34,054 nucleotides of DNA from Chara braunii (GCA_003427395.1 BFEA01000073.1:3826677-3860730); one strand, 5' to 3'. Positions 19,961 to 28,985 are shown, counted from the stretch's first letter. Made by a program: numbers and translations. The notes: a model not told the origin generated them from the sequence alone.

Positions 19961-21244
19961 CTAATCTGATGCTTGTGCGGCTGCAAATCCTTCCTTCATT
20001 ACTCCCTTCAACGTGAGCAAGTCTGCGAAGACCAACTTCACCCCCATCTCTTGCTGAGGTCCCTCTGGTCCTCTCGCAGCTCCCATCAACCTATCAAAGT
20101 TCTCCCACGCTTCAGAGAGTAGAGGAGGGTCTTCTTCCTGCTGGCTGCTTACATTCTTTCCCTTTCTGTCTTTCAAGTCCACTGGCCGCTCTCCCTGCTC
20201 CACTTTCCTGTGGAGTTCCTCCAGGTTCTTCCTCCTGACTTCTGCTCTGATCTCCTGTTCCCTGGCGGCCCTTTCTTGTNTGTCAAATTCCTTCTGTCTN
20301 GCAGCCTGGTCCTCATCCACCCTCTGTCCTGTCAGCTCACAGGGTGCCTCTGGTCCTGTTTCTGCCATAGCCTGATCCTCTGGTCTCTGAATAGACTGAG
20401 GAGGAGCCTCAGGCACCTCTGACTCCCTCCTCTCCTGANTCCTCTTAGCCGGCAGNTCCTCTNTTCTCTCCATCTTGTGGGAAGCATGTTCCCTTNTTCT
20501 CTCACCCTNCTGAGATCTGGACGAGGCACCTCTCTCAAAAGTCCTCCTGCCTTCAGCCTCAGGCTCCTTCCTTTTCTTTTCCATACTCTTTCTCTCCTCT
20601 GCCTGGCGTGCTNGANTGTAATAGCTCCTCAGTAGTCGTCTGCAGTCTCCCCAATGCAACGCTCTCTCCACAACACTCCTGACGAACATCCTGATATACC
20701 TCTTCACAAACTGGAGGAATCCTCTCACTCTGGTCTCAGGTACAATGTTCTGCTCGTCCGCAAACCGGTCATAAGCCCACAAGAACTCGTCCAAGCTCGT
20801 NCCATCAAATCGGATCGGTACTCCATCTCTCCCCNTGGGCGATGGGTGCAGTCCCTCCATTCTCCTCTCGAACTCCGTCCAGGTCGCTGACTCCCGCACG
20901 TACTTGGCAATGGGCTCAGCCCATTCGCCCTCTCCACGTACCTCTCGCAACATCCTCGCTCCATCCCATCCAAACTCGCTCGTGTGCCGTTGGAACTCGA
21001 TCAGAAATAGTTCGACGTTCCCTCCTGTGAAGATGGGTGGCCTGTCTTCTCTTCTGACCCATGTCTGCACTCTTTGTCTGGCTGTCCCCTGAGGGGGTTC
21101 CACTGGCCCTGCCCCTCCTTTCCTCTTGGCATGGCTGCGCCAAAGTGGTGTCAGACCTGCACAACAAGGAAGAGACAAGCAAAAACACACAAAGAGTAAG
21201 CAGGTTTTGGCAACACAGTGAGAGACATACACATCCCATCCCAC
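19961..21244 (-). CDS. 3' ORF, proximal part: second Gag-like protein downstream of pol
   Basis: After an unlikely N-terminal stretch (a hydrophobic segment that is really a pyrimidine-rich splice-acceptor-like sequence) comes PPIFTGGNVELFLIEFQRH, an F-x-G-x-x-V-x-x-F-L pattern as in retrotransposon Gag capsid domains. A WAEPIAKYV and FERRMEGLHPSP region and VKRYIRMFV follow, then about 200 residues of charged, coiled-coil-like sequence. The frame ends at TAG (19963-19961) but resumes in register. The first ATG after the acceptor-like AG is at 21132, one frame off; a run of five C at about 21104-21108 could mark the frameshift, so the true start is uncertain. The protein differs from the 5' Gag and could be a second structural or RNA-binding protein, carried in the position where other elements have env-like ORFs. 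Confidence 0.6.
   Translation of the reverse strand: MGWDVYVSHCVAKTCLLFVCFCLSLPCCAGLTPLWRSHAKRKGGAGPVEPPQGTARQRVQTWVRREDRPPIFTGGNVELFLIEFQRHTSEFGWDGARMLREVRGEGEWAEPIAKYVRESATWTEFERRMEGLHPSPXGRDGVPIRFDXTSLDEFLWAYDRFADEQNIVPETRVRGFLQFVKRYIRMFVRSVVERALHWGDCRRLLRSYYXXARQAEERKSMEKKRKEPEAEGRRTFERGASSRSQXGERXREHASHKMERXEXLPAKRXQERRESEVPEAPPQSIQRPEDQAMAETGPEAPCELTGQRVDEDQAXRQKEFDXQERAAREQEIRAEVRRKNLEELHRKVEQGERPVDLKDRKGKNVSSQQEEDPPLLSEAWENFDRLMGAARGPEGPQQEMGVKLVFADLLTLKGVMKEGFAAAQASD
21157..21195 (-). promoter_or_regulatory. Splice-acceptor-like sequence before the 3' ORF
   Basis: On the minus strand a T/C-rich run (TTTTTGCTTGTCTCTTCC, then TTGTTGTG) ends in CAG followed by GTCTG (AG at 21158-21157), 25 nt before the first ATG at 21132. 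It resembles a 3' splice site with polypyrimidine tract. Spliced from a leader donor, it would give a subgenomic mRNA for the 3' ORF, as for retroviral env. Confidence 0.4.
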
Positions 21245-21432
21245 CTAACCTATCCATCTGCATATGCATACATACACATAAACACCTATTCCAATTCTAT
21301 AGTCTGTCAGACCATCCTAGCGACTATCTGTACAACCTAACTAATATCTCTATTAAGCGAAAAATACTTAGCAGGAAAGGACTTCTAGCCTGTGAGATTT
21401 GGGCTCAAATCATCTCGAGCAACAAACTTCTT

Positions 21433-23808
21433 CTATCTCGAGCCTGACACCCAATCTCTCCAGGCTGTTCCGTCTATCTCCTCAATCTGGTACGCGCCAT
21501 GCTCTCCAACTCTTGCCACCTTGTACGGTCCCAACCACCGCTTATCCAACTTCCGTGACCATTGTTTCTTTAGGGATGAGTCGTACAACAGCACCGTGTC
21601 TCCCACCTTGAGTGGCTCCTTCCTCACTCTTGCCATCTTGTCCCACCTGAACTTATCCTGTGCCCGGTTATATGCCACCTTACTCGCCGCTCCTTCAATC
21701 CTATCCTCTATGGCTCCAATCTGACGCGCCCTTAAATCGAGCAGTTCCTCGAACGTCAACTCTGACTCGAGGTCCTGCCGCCTCCATGTCTTCAGGAAGC
21801 TCTCGATAGGGAACGTTGCATGCCTGCCATACCATAGCGTGGCTGACGCATAACCGGTGCTCCTCCTCACTGTGATGTTGTCTACAAAAAAGGTCACTCT
21901 CAAAAAATCTGGCCACTGATTTGGCCTCCCACTGGTCCATTTTGCCAGAAGGTTCGAGATGGTGTTGTGTCCTCTCTCCACCGGTGTATTTGCTTGAGGG
22001 TGTGCTGCAGTAGTATACTCAACAATCACCCCGTACCTCTTCAAGAGTGCTTTTACCTCTGCACTGGTGAATGCAGACCCCCTGTCCATGACAAATCTGG
22101 AGACAAAGGGGTGTCGAAGGTAATATTCCTCGATACATCGTGCTAGCGTCTCGCCAGTCTTGGTACGAATAGCCCTTCCGTCCACAAACCCGGAGAGGTT
22201 ATCGCGTGCATCAAAGATGAAGTTAAATCCCCCTATCCCCAACGACATTACTAGCAGGTCCATATGTACGACGGCTCCAACCTCACGAACGTATCTTGGG
22301 TGAAGCGGCTCCCTTGGCCTAAGGGAAGATAGCTCCTGACGTGGGACGCAAGATTTGCAATAATCATTGATCATTTTCCCCATGCCATCCCAATAGTACA
22401 ATTCGTGTATCTTGAGATACGTTGTATCAGTACTCCTGTGCCCTCCAGCTGTGCCGTCGTGCAGGGCGACCATGACATCGATCTGACGAGCGATGCCACA
22501 GACTACTCTCTTGGGATTCCTCCCCTTGCTCTTCATGAATAGGTGCCCATCCCTTACCAGAAAGCTCGGTCTCATCTTCAAGACTTTCTCGCTGGCATCT
22601 CTTTCTCTTCTTTCGCACGAAAGAAGCATTCCGAGTTCAAGATAAACCCCATCATACTCTTCTGCTCGAAAAACCTCCTTAATCTCGCCTTCTTCGAAAT
22701 CATCGTCCTTCTTCTCATATATCACATTCTCCCCCCTTTCCTGATCCTGCCCAATGTTTCTGGCCACTTCCTCCTGCAACAAGGCATTGGCCAGGAGGTA
22801 AACCCCTCCTACAGATCTTTCATGATCCTCCACCTGCCGGGCTCCATCCTCCATCGTGATCAGGTCCTCACCCAACTGGTGTTTGTTTGCCAAGGCCAGA
22901 TCCATCATCCACTGCACATTCGGCATCCCCCATAAGTCCTCCTCCACATAGGGTTTAAGGACTAAGTTTGGCAAGCATGCATACCCTAGAGGTGTCAGCC
23001 ACACCGGCCGTCCAGGAGTAATGTAGTTACCTACCGCCAAAGACCAAGAGTTGATGTGAAGTCTCAAATCCTTCTCATTCTCCAAAAACCCGTCGACTGG
23101 GGGAGTATCCTCGATCACTCCTTCGCTGTTCTTGCCCCAGTCGACTCGACTCAACCTATCCGCCCTATTTTTGTTCCATGGAATCCGCTTCAGCTCAAAA
23201 TCAAACATCCAGATGTACGTCAACCATCTGGCAATGGTTGGATCTGAGGGAGTGTAGTTCTTTAGCGAACCAGCTAGAGCGGTTGGGTTCACCCTCAACA
23301 CGAACCTGTTGCCAAAGAGATAGTTTCCGAAAATTCTCAAGCAGTGGAGGACTGTCAAGGTTTCGCGCTTGAACTGAGAGTAGTTTCTCTCAGCCGTATT
23401 AAGCGTTCGACTCTCGAATCTTAGCGGTCGCTCCTTTCCATTGAGGTCTTTCTGGATCAAAACTCCTCCCAAAGCGGTCGGTCCTGCATCTGTCTCTATG
23501 ATAAAGGGCCTGGTCATAACAGCCGCATAGTCTGGTACTCCCAATACCAGTCCTCCTTCTTCAAACTCCTTCTTCAGATCCTTTATCACAGACTCCTGTC
23601 TATCTTCCCACTCCCAATCTTGTCCTTGGCGCACGAGCTTTCGCAAGTGCTCCGTCTTCGTCGCAAACCCTTTTATAAATATTCTCCAAAATCCACACGT
23701 TCCGAGGAAGCTTCTCACCTCAGTAATTGTCTCGAATGGGGTTTGACCATTCGAGAATCTTATTGGTCTTCTTAGTATCTGGCCGACGACCCTTCTCGTC
23801 GCACACAA
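21433..23808 (-). CDS. Pol, distal part: end of RT, RNase H, integrase with GPY module
   Basis: The first 22 or so codons are out-of-frame shadow; real similarity begins at about 23743 (PFETITEVRSFLG, RT thumb). RNase H: ETDAGPTALGGVL (residues 105-117) and ERNYSQFKRETL (140-151) hold the first catalytic Asp and Glu; the later Asp expected in F-x-L-R-V-D is Asn (residue 174, codon 23289-23287). NRADRLSR closes the tether. Integrase: a zinc-binding HHCC (H450, H457, C484, C487), then the catalytic triad D517, D575, E611 with exact D-x57-D-x35-E spacing. The end has RWLGPYKV, the GPY/F module; no chromodomain follows. The frame stops at TAG after WVSGSR; the same frame stays open for KKFVARDD beyond it, so this stop may be premature. 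Integrase inserts the cDNA into host DNA. Confidence 0.9.
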   Translation of the reverse strand: MCATRRVVGQILRRPIRFSNGQTPFETITEVRSFLGTCGFWRIFIKGFATKTEHLRKLVRQGQDWEWEDRQESVIKDLKKEFEEGGLVLGVPDYAAVMTRPFIIETDAGPTALGGVLIQKDLNGKERPLRFESRTLNTAERNYSQFKRETLTVLHCLRIFGNYLFGNRFVLRVNPTALAGSLKNYTPSDPTIARWLTYIWMFDFELKRIPWNKNRADRLSRVDWGKNSEGVIEDTPPVDGFLENEKDLRLHINSWSLAVGNYITPGRPVWLTPLGYACLPNLVLKPYVEEDLWGMPNVQWMMDLALANKHQLGEDLITMEDGARQVEDHERSVGGVYLLANALLQEEVARNIGQDQERGENVIYEKKDDDFEEGEIKEVFRAEEYDGVYLELGMLLSCERRERDASEKVLKMRPSFLVRDGHLFMKSKGRNPKRVVCGIARQIDVMVALHDGTAGGHRSTDTTYLKIHELYYWDGMGKMINDYCKSCVPRQELSSLRPREPLHPRYVREVGAVVHMDLLVMSLGIGGFNFIFDARDNLSGFVDGRAIRTKTGETLARCIEEYYLRHPFVSRFVMDRGSAFTSAEVKALLKRYGVIVEYTTAAHPQANTPVERGHNTISNLLAKWTSGRPNQWPDFLRVTFFVDNITVRRSTGYASATLWYGRHATFPIESFLKTWRRQDLESELTFEELLDLRARQIGAIEDRIEGAASKVAYNRAQDKFRWDKMARVRKEPLKVGDTVLLYDSSLKKQWSRKLDKRWLGPYKVARVGEHGAYQIEEIDGTAWRDWVSGSR

Positions 23809-24805
23809 ATCCTAAGATAGTCGCTCCTCGCATACAGTGTTTGGATTTCGGCCCACTTGCAGTGAGGTTATGCTCTTGTAGCAAGTCCAGGACTTGANNC
23901 AAGTCNTGCACATGATCCCAANNAAACCGCNTGATTCCCGNCATTACCTCCTGCTCATCCTTTACCTTCGACCCTTTCACGGCCAAATCATCGATATAGG
24001 GCTGCGTGATGTGAGGGCTTACTGGCTGCATCGCTCTCANCATATGCCTCTGGACCATAGCAACCGCNTTTNTCCACCCCTGCNGTGCGACATTCATGTG
24101 GATNANCCCTCGTGGGGTATGCATCGNCNTCATCGGCCTGTCAGATNNGTAGACAGGAAACTGGTCATAACCAGAATACAAGTCTATCAGAGATATTATA
24201 GCCCTCCCANCGCATGCCTCTGAAAGCGCATCTGCGTTAGGGAGGCCACCTGCATCTCTAACAGTCACAGCATTCAGGCGCTGTAAATCCTGTACCCACC
24301 TCAACGTCCCATTTGATTTGATAAAATAAAACCATCGGGATGCATATGGTCCGCCCGAGTAGTCTGCCACGTGTGTGCGGACCTTCCCATCTAGGTAGTC
24401 AAATACCTTCTCTTCTTCAGCAGGATTAAGATAGCGTGCGCCCCACAAATTTCACGGCTCATGCGACACAGTNTGTATCCTAATCATGAGAATTTTATCC
24501 ACGTCCAGGCGTCCTCTCTCATCATTATTGAAGGCATATGCAGTATGCCTTCCTCTTATGGTTTCCACCATAAGTTTCTCTTCTTGCACTGTAAGGAAGC
24601 CAGACTCCCCTATAATCAACGCATTCTCAGTCTCCGGATTGATACGACATGNCATGTTCGCAACATCCTCTNGCATTTGCCGTATCAATTCTCTCTCCCN
24701 CTCGTANTACACCTCTTTTTCTTCAGCTACGAGCACCGGAACAGGGCGACACTTTTGATCTACCCTTTTGTACCGCCTTTGTGAACCCTGCTTGAGCCCA
24801 CCTCT
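23720..24805 (-). pseudogene. Pol, proximal part: reverse transcriptase (stop and frameshift)
   Basis: In the frame entered from the heptamer at 24811-24805 it reads YKRVDQK and VPVLVAEEKEV, the usual lead-in to a Ty3/gypsy RT. A TGA at 24452-24450 interrupts the frame. The RT core follows: RWFYFIKSNGTLRWVQDLQRLN, IDLYSGYDQFPV, HTPRG, a QGW box and the catalytic YIDD (23998-23987). The frame ends at 23720, while the protein continues one frame over from about 23740, so one indel lies near 23738-23745. The box after HTP reads QGW where plant chromoviruses usually have PFGL. Many Ns fall in this segment (23898-24720), so some defects may be sequencing errors. RT copies the genomic RNA into DNA. 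Confidence 0.85.
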
Positions 24806-26865
24806 AAAAAAGGTCGAGTTGCAATTTGTGGTAGGGCTCCCACCATTCCGCCGNTCCCTCCTGGTACCCGGTATACCAGTTTCATCTCTCCATCTCCCAT
24901 TTGTTCCACCACTTTCTCCCTCAAGGCCTCCACGGCCACGGGGTCTGCCATCCCATAGGTCGACACTATGTCCATAGNGNCACCTATGCTCNCCAAGCTA
25001 AGGGTCATTGCTTCTGGCCGTCTTTCTTCTTCACTGTCGACTCCCCTTAGCCTTTTTCTCTCTATTTCTGACTCCTCAATTGTGAAAGAGTCAGGGCAGG
25101 GTCGATTCCTAATACTCCTTGGTCCTATGTTCTGGCACGTGACAACCTCATAGTTGCCACACACGGGATCACACATGACCAGGAACATAGTCCCGTCATG
25201 CTTATTCAGGATGACGGTCTCTGCTCTGCTAAAAAATGATCGCCCCAGAGGAATAGGGTGATCGAGGTCGGGCATTACGAAGAAGCAACTCCTCACTTTT
25301 ACCTTTCCGATCTCCAGCACCACCTTGGATGCGGTCCCCACAAAAATGGACCGACTATTTGCTCCTACCAAAATACCATTGTCGGAGCGGTCTATCTCCA
25401 TCCCCAGGCGCAGGGCATCCTCCTCCTTGATGAGGTTCATTTCTGCGCCTGTGTCCACCATTGCCGTGCATGCTTTCCCCTTTACAACAACATCAAAACA
25501 CCCGCACGCCACGGACTTCCAGTCCATTTTCGTACCGGTCTCCGACCACTCAGCTTCCTTAGGGATTATGACCCCTAACCGTACGCTAGCCACTATCTTC
25601 CTGCACAAACGTGCCTTGAGCTCTTCTTGCAGTCTCGGCGCTGATGCCAGGACATCTTTCAAGTTCATGAGGTGGTTATGTCCTTCAAGGATTCGATCCA
25701 TAATCTCTTCCACGTCGAATCCTTCCTCCACCCTAACTGTGTACTTCTTCTTTTTCTGCTCTGGGGCTTTTTCCGTATCGGCCTTAACGCCCCTCTTCTT
25801 GGCTCTTTGCTCCGCCTTTTCATCCTCCTCGTTCCTTAGGCGGTCATCCTCCTCCTCCTCATTCATGGGAGGTTCTACAACTTCCTTGTCCCGGCTCGAC
25901 CCGGGAATATCCTTAGTCGGCGGTTCCAGACTGGCTGGCCCTCGAGCTCTCGTCCTGACCGCCTGAGCGGCCCTCCCAGATCGTGAAGGCGGCCTAAAAC
26001 TCATCCCTGATCTGGGAGTCCCCCCTGTGACCGATACATTTGGAATGCTCGCAGGTGCCCCCTGCAATTTTGGGCCTGACCCATACATGAAAACTTGTGG
26101 CCTCTGCCCTTGCCACTCCTTAACTTCTTCGCATAAATCTACCAGCTTGCCCTGGTACCTTCGAATTTTATCCATTAAGTCTTCCATATTCTCCATCGTC
26201 TGTCGGACCGTTTTCCAATAGTCTTCCCCTGTCTCAACGTGCAACGGCCTGTTCCAATAATCCTCTTCAATCTCATCGTCCGACTCTACTATGATGGGCT
26301 CAGCCTTAGTAGTGCCGGTTTTTCGCTTTTGCTCCACCTCTTCGTTCTCTCCCACATCTTCAACCCTGATGTCACTACGGACCCCTTTCTCCTGCCATAT
26401 CCGAAACACGGCTGGAGGAGCGGGTGGTTCACCTGCCTCGGCTCGTCGTAGGGCCTCCTTCCTTGTCCCGCTTGGGGTCCTTGGATGAAGGTGGTACCCC
26501 CACTTGTCGTACATATCCCCATCAGAATTGGTGCTGATTAGGCCTTTGTCTTCATCGTTTCTCCGGACATGGCAGAACTTGATAGTGTGACCTTTCTGCC
26601 CGCAGTGCCAACAAATGGCGTTCCTCCAATCTATTCTTCCCCTGCCAGCACCTCTTCCACCTTCCTGACCACCTTGACTCCCGGATGTTGTCCAACCCTC
26701 GCTTCCCCCGCCTGCAGCATTACCACCACCATTCCCTCTGTCGTTTCCTCCCCGACCACCATTCCCTCGTCCTCGGCCCCACCCTTGATTTTGTCCTCGT
26801 CCATGGGCCACGGGGCGTATGAACAGTGTCCATGCCAATGACTCGGAGGCCCACAACCTGGCCAC
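24760..26865 (-). CDS. Gag C-terminal region (zinc knuckle) and aspartic protease
   Basis: Open for 701 codons. The first 22 or so residues are probably out-of-frame; the Gly/Arg-rich GRGQNQGWGRGRG region onwards is genuine. CCHC zinc knuckle at residues 85-98 (C-WH-C-GQKG-H-TIKF-C), which binds genomic RNA. Then about 350 residues of acidic and basic linker. Aspartic protease: AMVDTGAEMNLI with the catalytic DTG at residues 471-473 (25455-25447), and the later PLGRSFF that matches the usual I-L-G-x-x-F flap-side motif. The protease matures Gag and Pol. The frame ends at TAG (24760) shortly after a T-TTT-TTA heptamer, past which the -1 frame carries RT. It shares its frame with the Gag start at 27795; the piece between is in another frame. 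Confidence 0.85.
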   Translation of the reverse strand: MARLWASESLAWTLFIRPVAHGRGQNQGWGRGRGNGGRGGNDRGNGGGNAAGGGSEGWTTSGSQGGQEGGRGAGRGRIDWRNAICWHCGQKGHTIKFCHVRRNDEDKGLISTNSDGDMYDKWGYHLHPRTPSGTRKEALRRAEAGEPPAPPAVFRIWQEKGVRSDIRVEDVGENEEVEQKRKTGTTKAEPIIVESDDEIEEDYWNRPLHVETGEDYWKTVRQTMENMEDLMDKIRRYQGKLVDLCEEVKEWQGQRPQVFMYGSGPKLQGAPASIPNVSVTGGTPRSGMSFRPPSRSGRAAQAVRTRARGPASLEPPTKDIPGSSRDKEVVEPPMNEEEEDDRLRNEEDEKAEQRAKKRGVKADTEKAPEQKKKKYTVRVEEGFDVEEIMDRILEGHNHLMNLKDVLASAPRLQEELKARLCRKIVASVRLGVIIPKEAEWSETGTKMDWKSVACGCFDVVVKGKACTAMVDTGAEMNLIKEEDALRLGMEIDRSDNGILVGANSRSIFVGTASKVVLEIGKVKVRSCFFVMPDLDHPIPLGRSFFSRAETVILNKHDGTMFLVMCDPVCGNYEVVTCQNIGPRSIRNRPCPDSFTIEESEIERKRLRGVDSEEERRPEAMTLSLXSIGXXMDIVSTYGMADPVAVEALREKVVEQMGDGEMKLVYRVPGGXGGMVGALPQIATRPFLEVGSSRVHKGGTKG
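24805..24811 (-). promoter_or_regulatory. Predicted -1 ribosomal frameshift heptamer (T TTT TTA)
   Basis: The protease frame reads CCT TTT TTA GAG, so the heptamer T-TTT-TTA is in the correct zero-frame register. Slipping back one base gives TTT TTT AGA, which is exactly the frame of RT. The zero frame ends 42 nt later. Three nt downstream, GTGGGCT can pair (with wobbles) with GGTTCAC around a 7-nt loop, a weak candidate stimulator. The same heptamer drives Gag-Pol synthesis in HIV-1. Confidence 0.6.
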
Positions 26866-27274
26866 GACCCATAGGGTGCTGATGCAGCTTGATGGGACGA
26901 CTCGGGGGCATTGCCACAGCCTGCGGGACCTGACCCCTCCCCGAGCCTTGGCCCTCTTGAGCCAAGTTCCTTGCTTTCCTCTAAGCCTTAGTCAGCTTCT
27001 GAGGCTCGGTCTCCTCTTCTTCTTCCTCTTTTTCCTCTTCCTGCACTACTGCCTTTTTCGCTTTCCCTACGATCTGTGGCGCTGCCATGGTTTTCCTTTT
27101 TGCCTCCTTCTCTACGTCGAGCTGGGCCATCACGTCCTCTATCATTTTCTTGAAATCAAGTCCATCACTCGTGGTGGCATCCAAAGCCTTCCTCTTCTTC
27201 CTAGCCTGCCTCATGTGGAAGATATCTACCTGGTCCAGTTCTCCGTCCATACGCCTTCCTTTATGGCAGCCCAA
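26806..27274 (-). pseudogene. Gag middle segment, displaced frame
   Basis: It carries the continuation of Gag after the frame break near 27250: MDGELDQVDIF, RQARKKRKALDATT, a coiled-coil-like MIEDVMAQLDVEKEAKR, and a run of Glu. A TAG lies at 26983-26981; the same frame then stays open past RKARNLAQEGQGSGRGQ to about 26806, where the frame with the zinc knuckle takes over. Two roughly compensating indels (about 27250 and about 26810) and one stop therefore separate the Gag N-terminal and C-terminal parts, so the copy is unlikely to make full Gag. Confidence 0.6.
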
Positions 27275-27795
27275 GTGAGCTTCTTTCCTGGCGCAACCTT
27301 CTTAGTTAGCGACGAACCCTCCCAGTTCTTGAAGTGTCCCAGGAAAGTGGCACACTGCTCCTCTTCTGCCAACCCTAGGACTTTCTTTGCTATTTTCTCA
27401 AACGTCGTGGCGAAGGGCCCCACTGTGGAGAACTTGTCCCGTCTCAACATTTCCATGTCTTCTTTGGTGAGCAGGCCATCACCTAACTTGAAACGTCTCT
27501 GCATTTCCTCTTTAAACTTTGCCCACTCACCATTTGCCCTGGCCGCTACCTTCATTACCTCAGGTCTAAGCTCCCACCATACATACCTAGGCATCTGCTT
27601 GAATTTGTCTGCTTCTGACGCCTCACTAGTGACCTGCTCCAGCAACTCAAGCCACTCAGACACTTTATCCCCGTTGAAGTGAAACTTGTTAACCTTGGGC
27701 ACCTGAAGCCGTGCCATCTCTCTTTTTTCCAATGCCTTGACGAAGTTCTTTGGTGTAGCACCCGGGCCCCGCTCGATTCCGTCGGCGTCCGCCAT
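27226..27795 (-). CDS. Gag N-terminal part (capsid region)
   Basis: The ATG at 27795 opens a 189-codon frame, 355 nt after the primer-binding site, as expected for gag. VNKFHFNGDKVSEWLELLEQV (residues 35-55) matches the F-x-G-x-x-V-x-x-W-L opening of retrotransposon Gag domains; EWAKFKEEMQRRFKLGD matches the W-x-x-F-x-x-x-x-x-x-x-F core, and a KFSTVGPFATTFEKIAKKV region follows. Gag forms the particle that packages element RNA. The frame ends at TAG just after TENWTR, while the likely continuation lies one frame over, so an indel near 27235-27255 has broken it. Confidence 0.8.
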   Translation of the reverse strand: MADADGIERGPGATPKNFVKALEKREMARLQVPKVNKFHFNGDKVSEWLELLEQVTSEASEADKFKQMPRYVWWELRPEVMKVAARANGEWAKFKEEMQRRFKLGDGLLTKEDMEMLRRDKFSTVGPFATTFEKIAKKVLGLAEEEQCATFLGHFKNWEGSSLTKKVAPGKKLTWAAIKEGVWTENWTR

Positions 27796-28150
27796 CTTTA
27801 TGTTTTCTCAAACACCGGTTGAGGGACGAACGGTTTTAACAAAACAATCGGCCGTCAAGTCTCTAACTTGCCTACTTTCACCATTCAACTACTATCTTTA
27901 TTAACTAAAGTAACCTATCAGGTCTATATTATTACTCTGACCCAATCGCTGAAACGGATACACACAATGCACACTTCCAACCTTACTCACAATCAAGGCA
28001 GACAAATCTGACGTGTCATTGAGAAAGCCACCAGACTCGAATCATCGTCAAGGAGAAAAATATTTCCATCAAAGGTTGTCGTTTTGCCTGGATCATCAGC
28101 CTTCTTTTAACCTGGGTTCGTTCACTGTGGACCCCGGTAGGCAGCCGAGA
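27796..28150 (-). other. Untranslated leader between primer-binding site and gag
   Basis: No frame of note. On the minus strand GTGAGT at 27990-27985 (context GATT then GTGAGTAAGG) is a good 5' splice-site match; a transcript spliced from it to 21157 would bypass gag and pol. Packaging signals would be expected here but none is identifiable by eye. Confidence 0.5.
27985..27990 (-). promoter_or_regulatory. Possible splice donor in the leader
   Basis: GTGAGT, immediately followed by AAGG. The intron part matches the consensus well, the exon side (ATT) poorly. It is considered only because of the acceptor-like sequence at 21157-21195. Confidence 0.25.
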
Positions 28151-28168
28151 TCCCCAGCAACGGCGCCA
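28151..28168 (-). other. Primer-binding site for tRNA-Asp
   Basis: The sense sequence TGGCGCCGTTGCTGGGGA starts 2 nt after the LTR terminus (CGACA, then GG). It is complementary to the 3' end of plant tRNA-Asp (GUC), which ends CCCCGGCAACGGCGCCA, with one mismatch in 18. The primer starts minus-strand DNA synthesis. Several plant Ty3/gypsy lineages use the same tRNA. This site fixes the element's orientation and the LTR boundary. Confidence 0.9.
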
Positions 28169-28690
28169 CCTGTCGAGCGCATTGGTCCCGCACGGGGACC
28201 CTCCCGGCCGCGTCACGCAGGATTATGCAGGACTTATTGCGGAGAGCGTTTGCCGCTCCGACCGAGTGCGCCAGCCGTACCTCTCGCGAGTCCCTACGAC
28301 AGGACAGAGTCACGCGAGGCACCGCTACCTCCACCTGTGGGAGTTGTCACCTTCCCTTAGGTGGGCGTATCCCTGCCGAGCTACTGAACCACATGCGAAA
28401 GCTTTTCGTATGCAATTGCAGAGGTGGCCCAGCCNANGGCGTTTCTNNCTCGCTGTAGCATAGGGGGTACGCGCGGTCGAACGCCCTAAAATTGAACCCG
28501 TACGTGAATCGCCGTATTGGGGGGCTGAAGTCCCAAACGCCACTAGACGTCGGTCGACTAGGACGCACTACACACCCACGCGTTACACCACAACACTCGC
28601 ACTTACTCACCCATAACACCTGGAGCCCCACGCGAAACAAACACCACAAACAATGCCACAACACAACAACTCCTAGTCCCTTCAGTATCT

Positions 28691-28985
28691 GACCCATAAC
28701 TATATACGGCAAGACTCAGATAGGTACCGCGCGCTGAACTTCCGTATAAGAGGCGCACGAGTGCATGGCCCCCTCATATCGATCATGCGGGCACATGCAA
28801 GCATTTGCGATGATGGGGTACTATGTGGAACTCGTGGCCTCGCGGCCCTTGGTATTATCGAGGGTCACGTTCGACACTCAAGTGTCGGCTAGCAGACGCT
28901 TTGAGGGGTAATCTCTCGACGCCAGACAATCGTCATGTGCGGTTGAAGACCACTCCCTCTTCTGCACCCTGTGCAGAGGGGTGAA
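28691..28985. repeat. Structured LTR block, copy A, right LTR
   Basis: Counterpart of 7596-7890. Here the third hairpin is intact: CTGCAC (28962-28967), CCT, GTGCAG (28971-28976), flanked by CCCTCT and AGGGG. First hairpin at 28872-28887. Confidence 0.6.
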
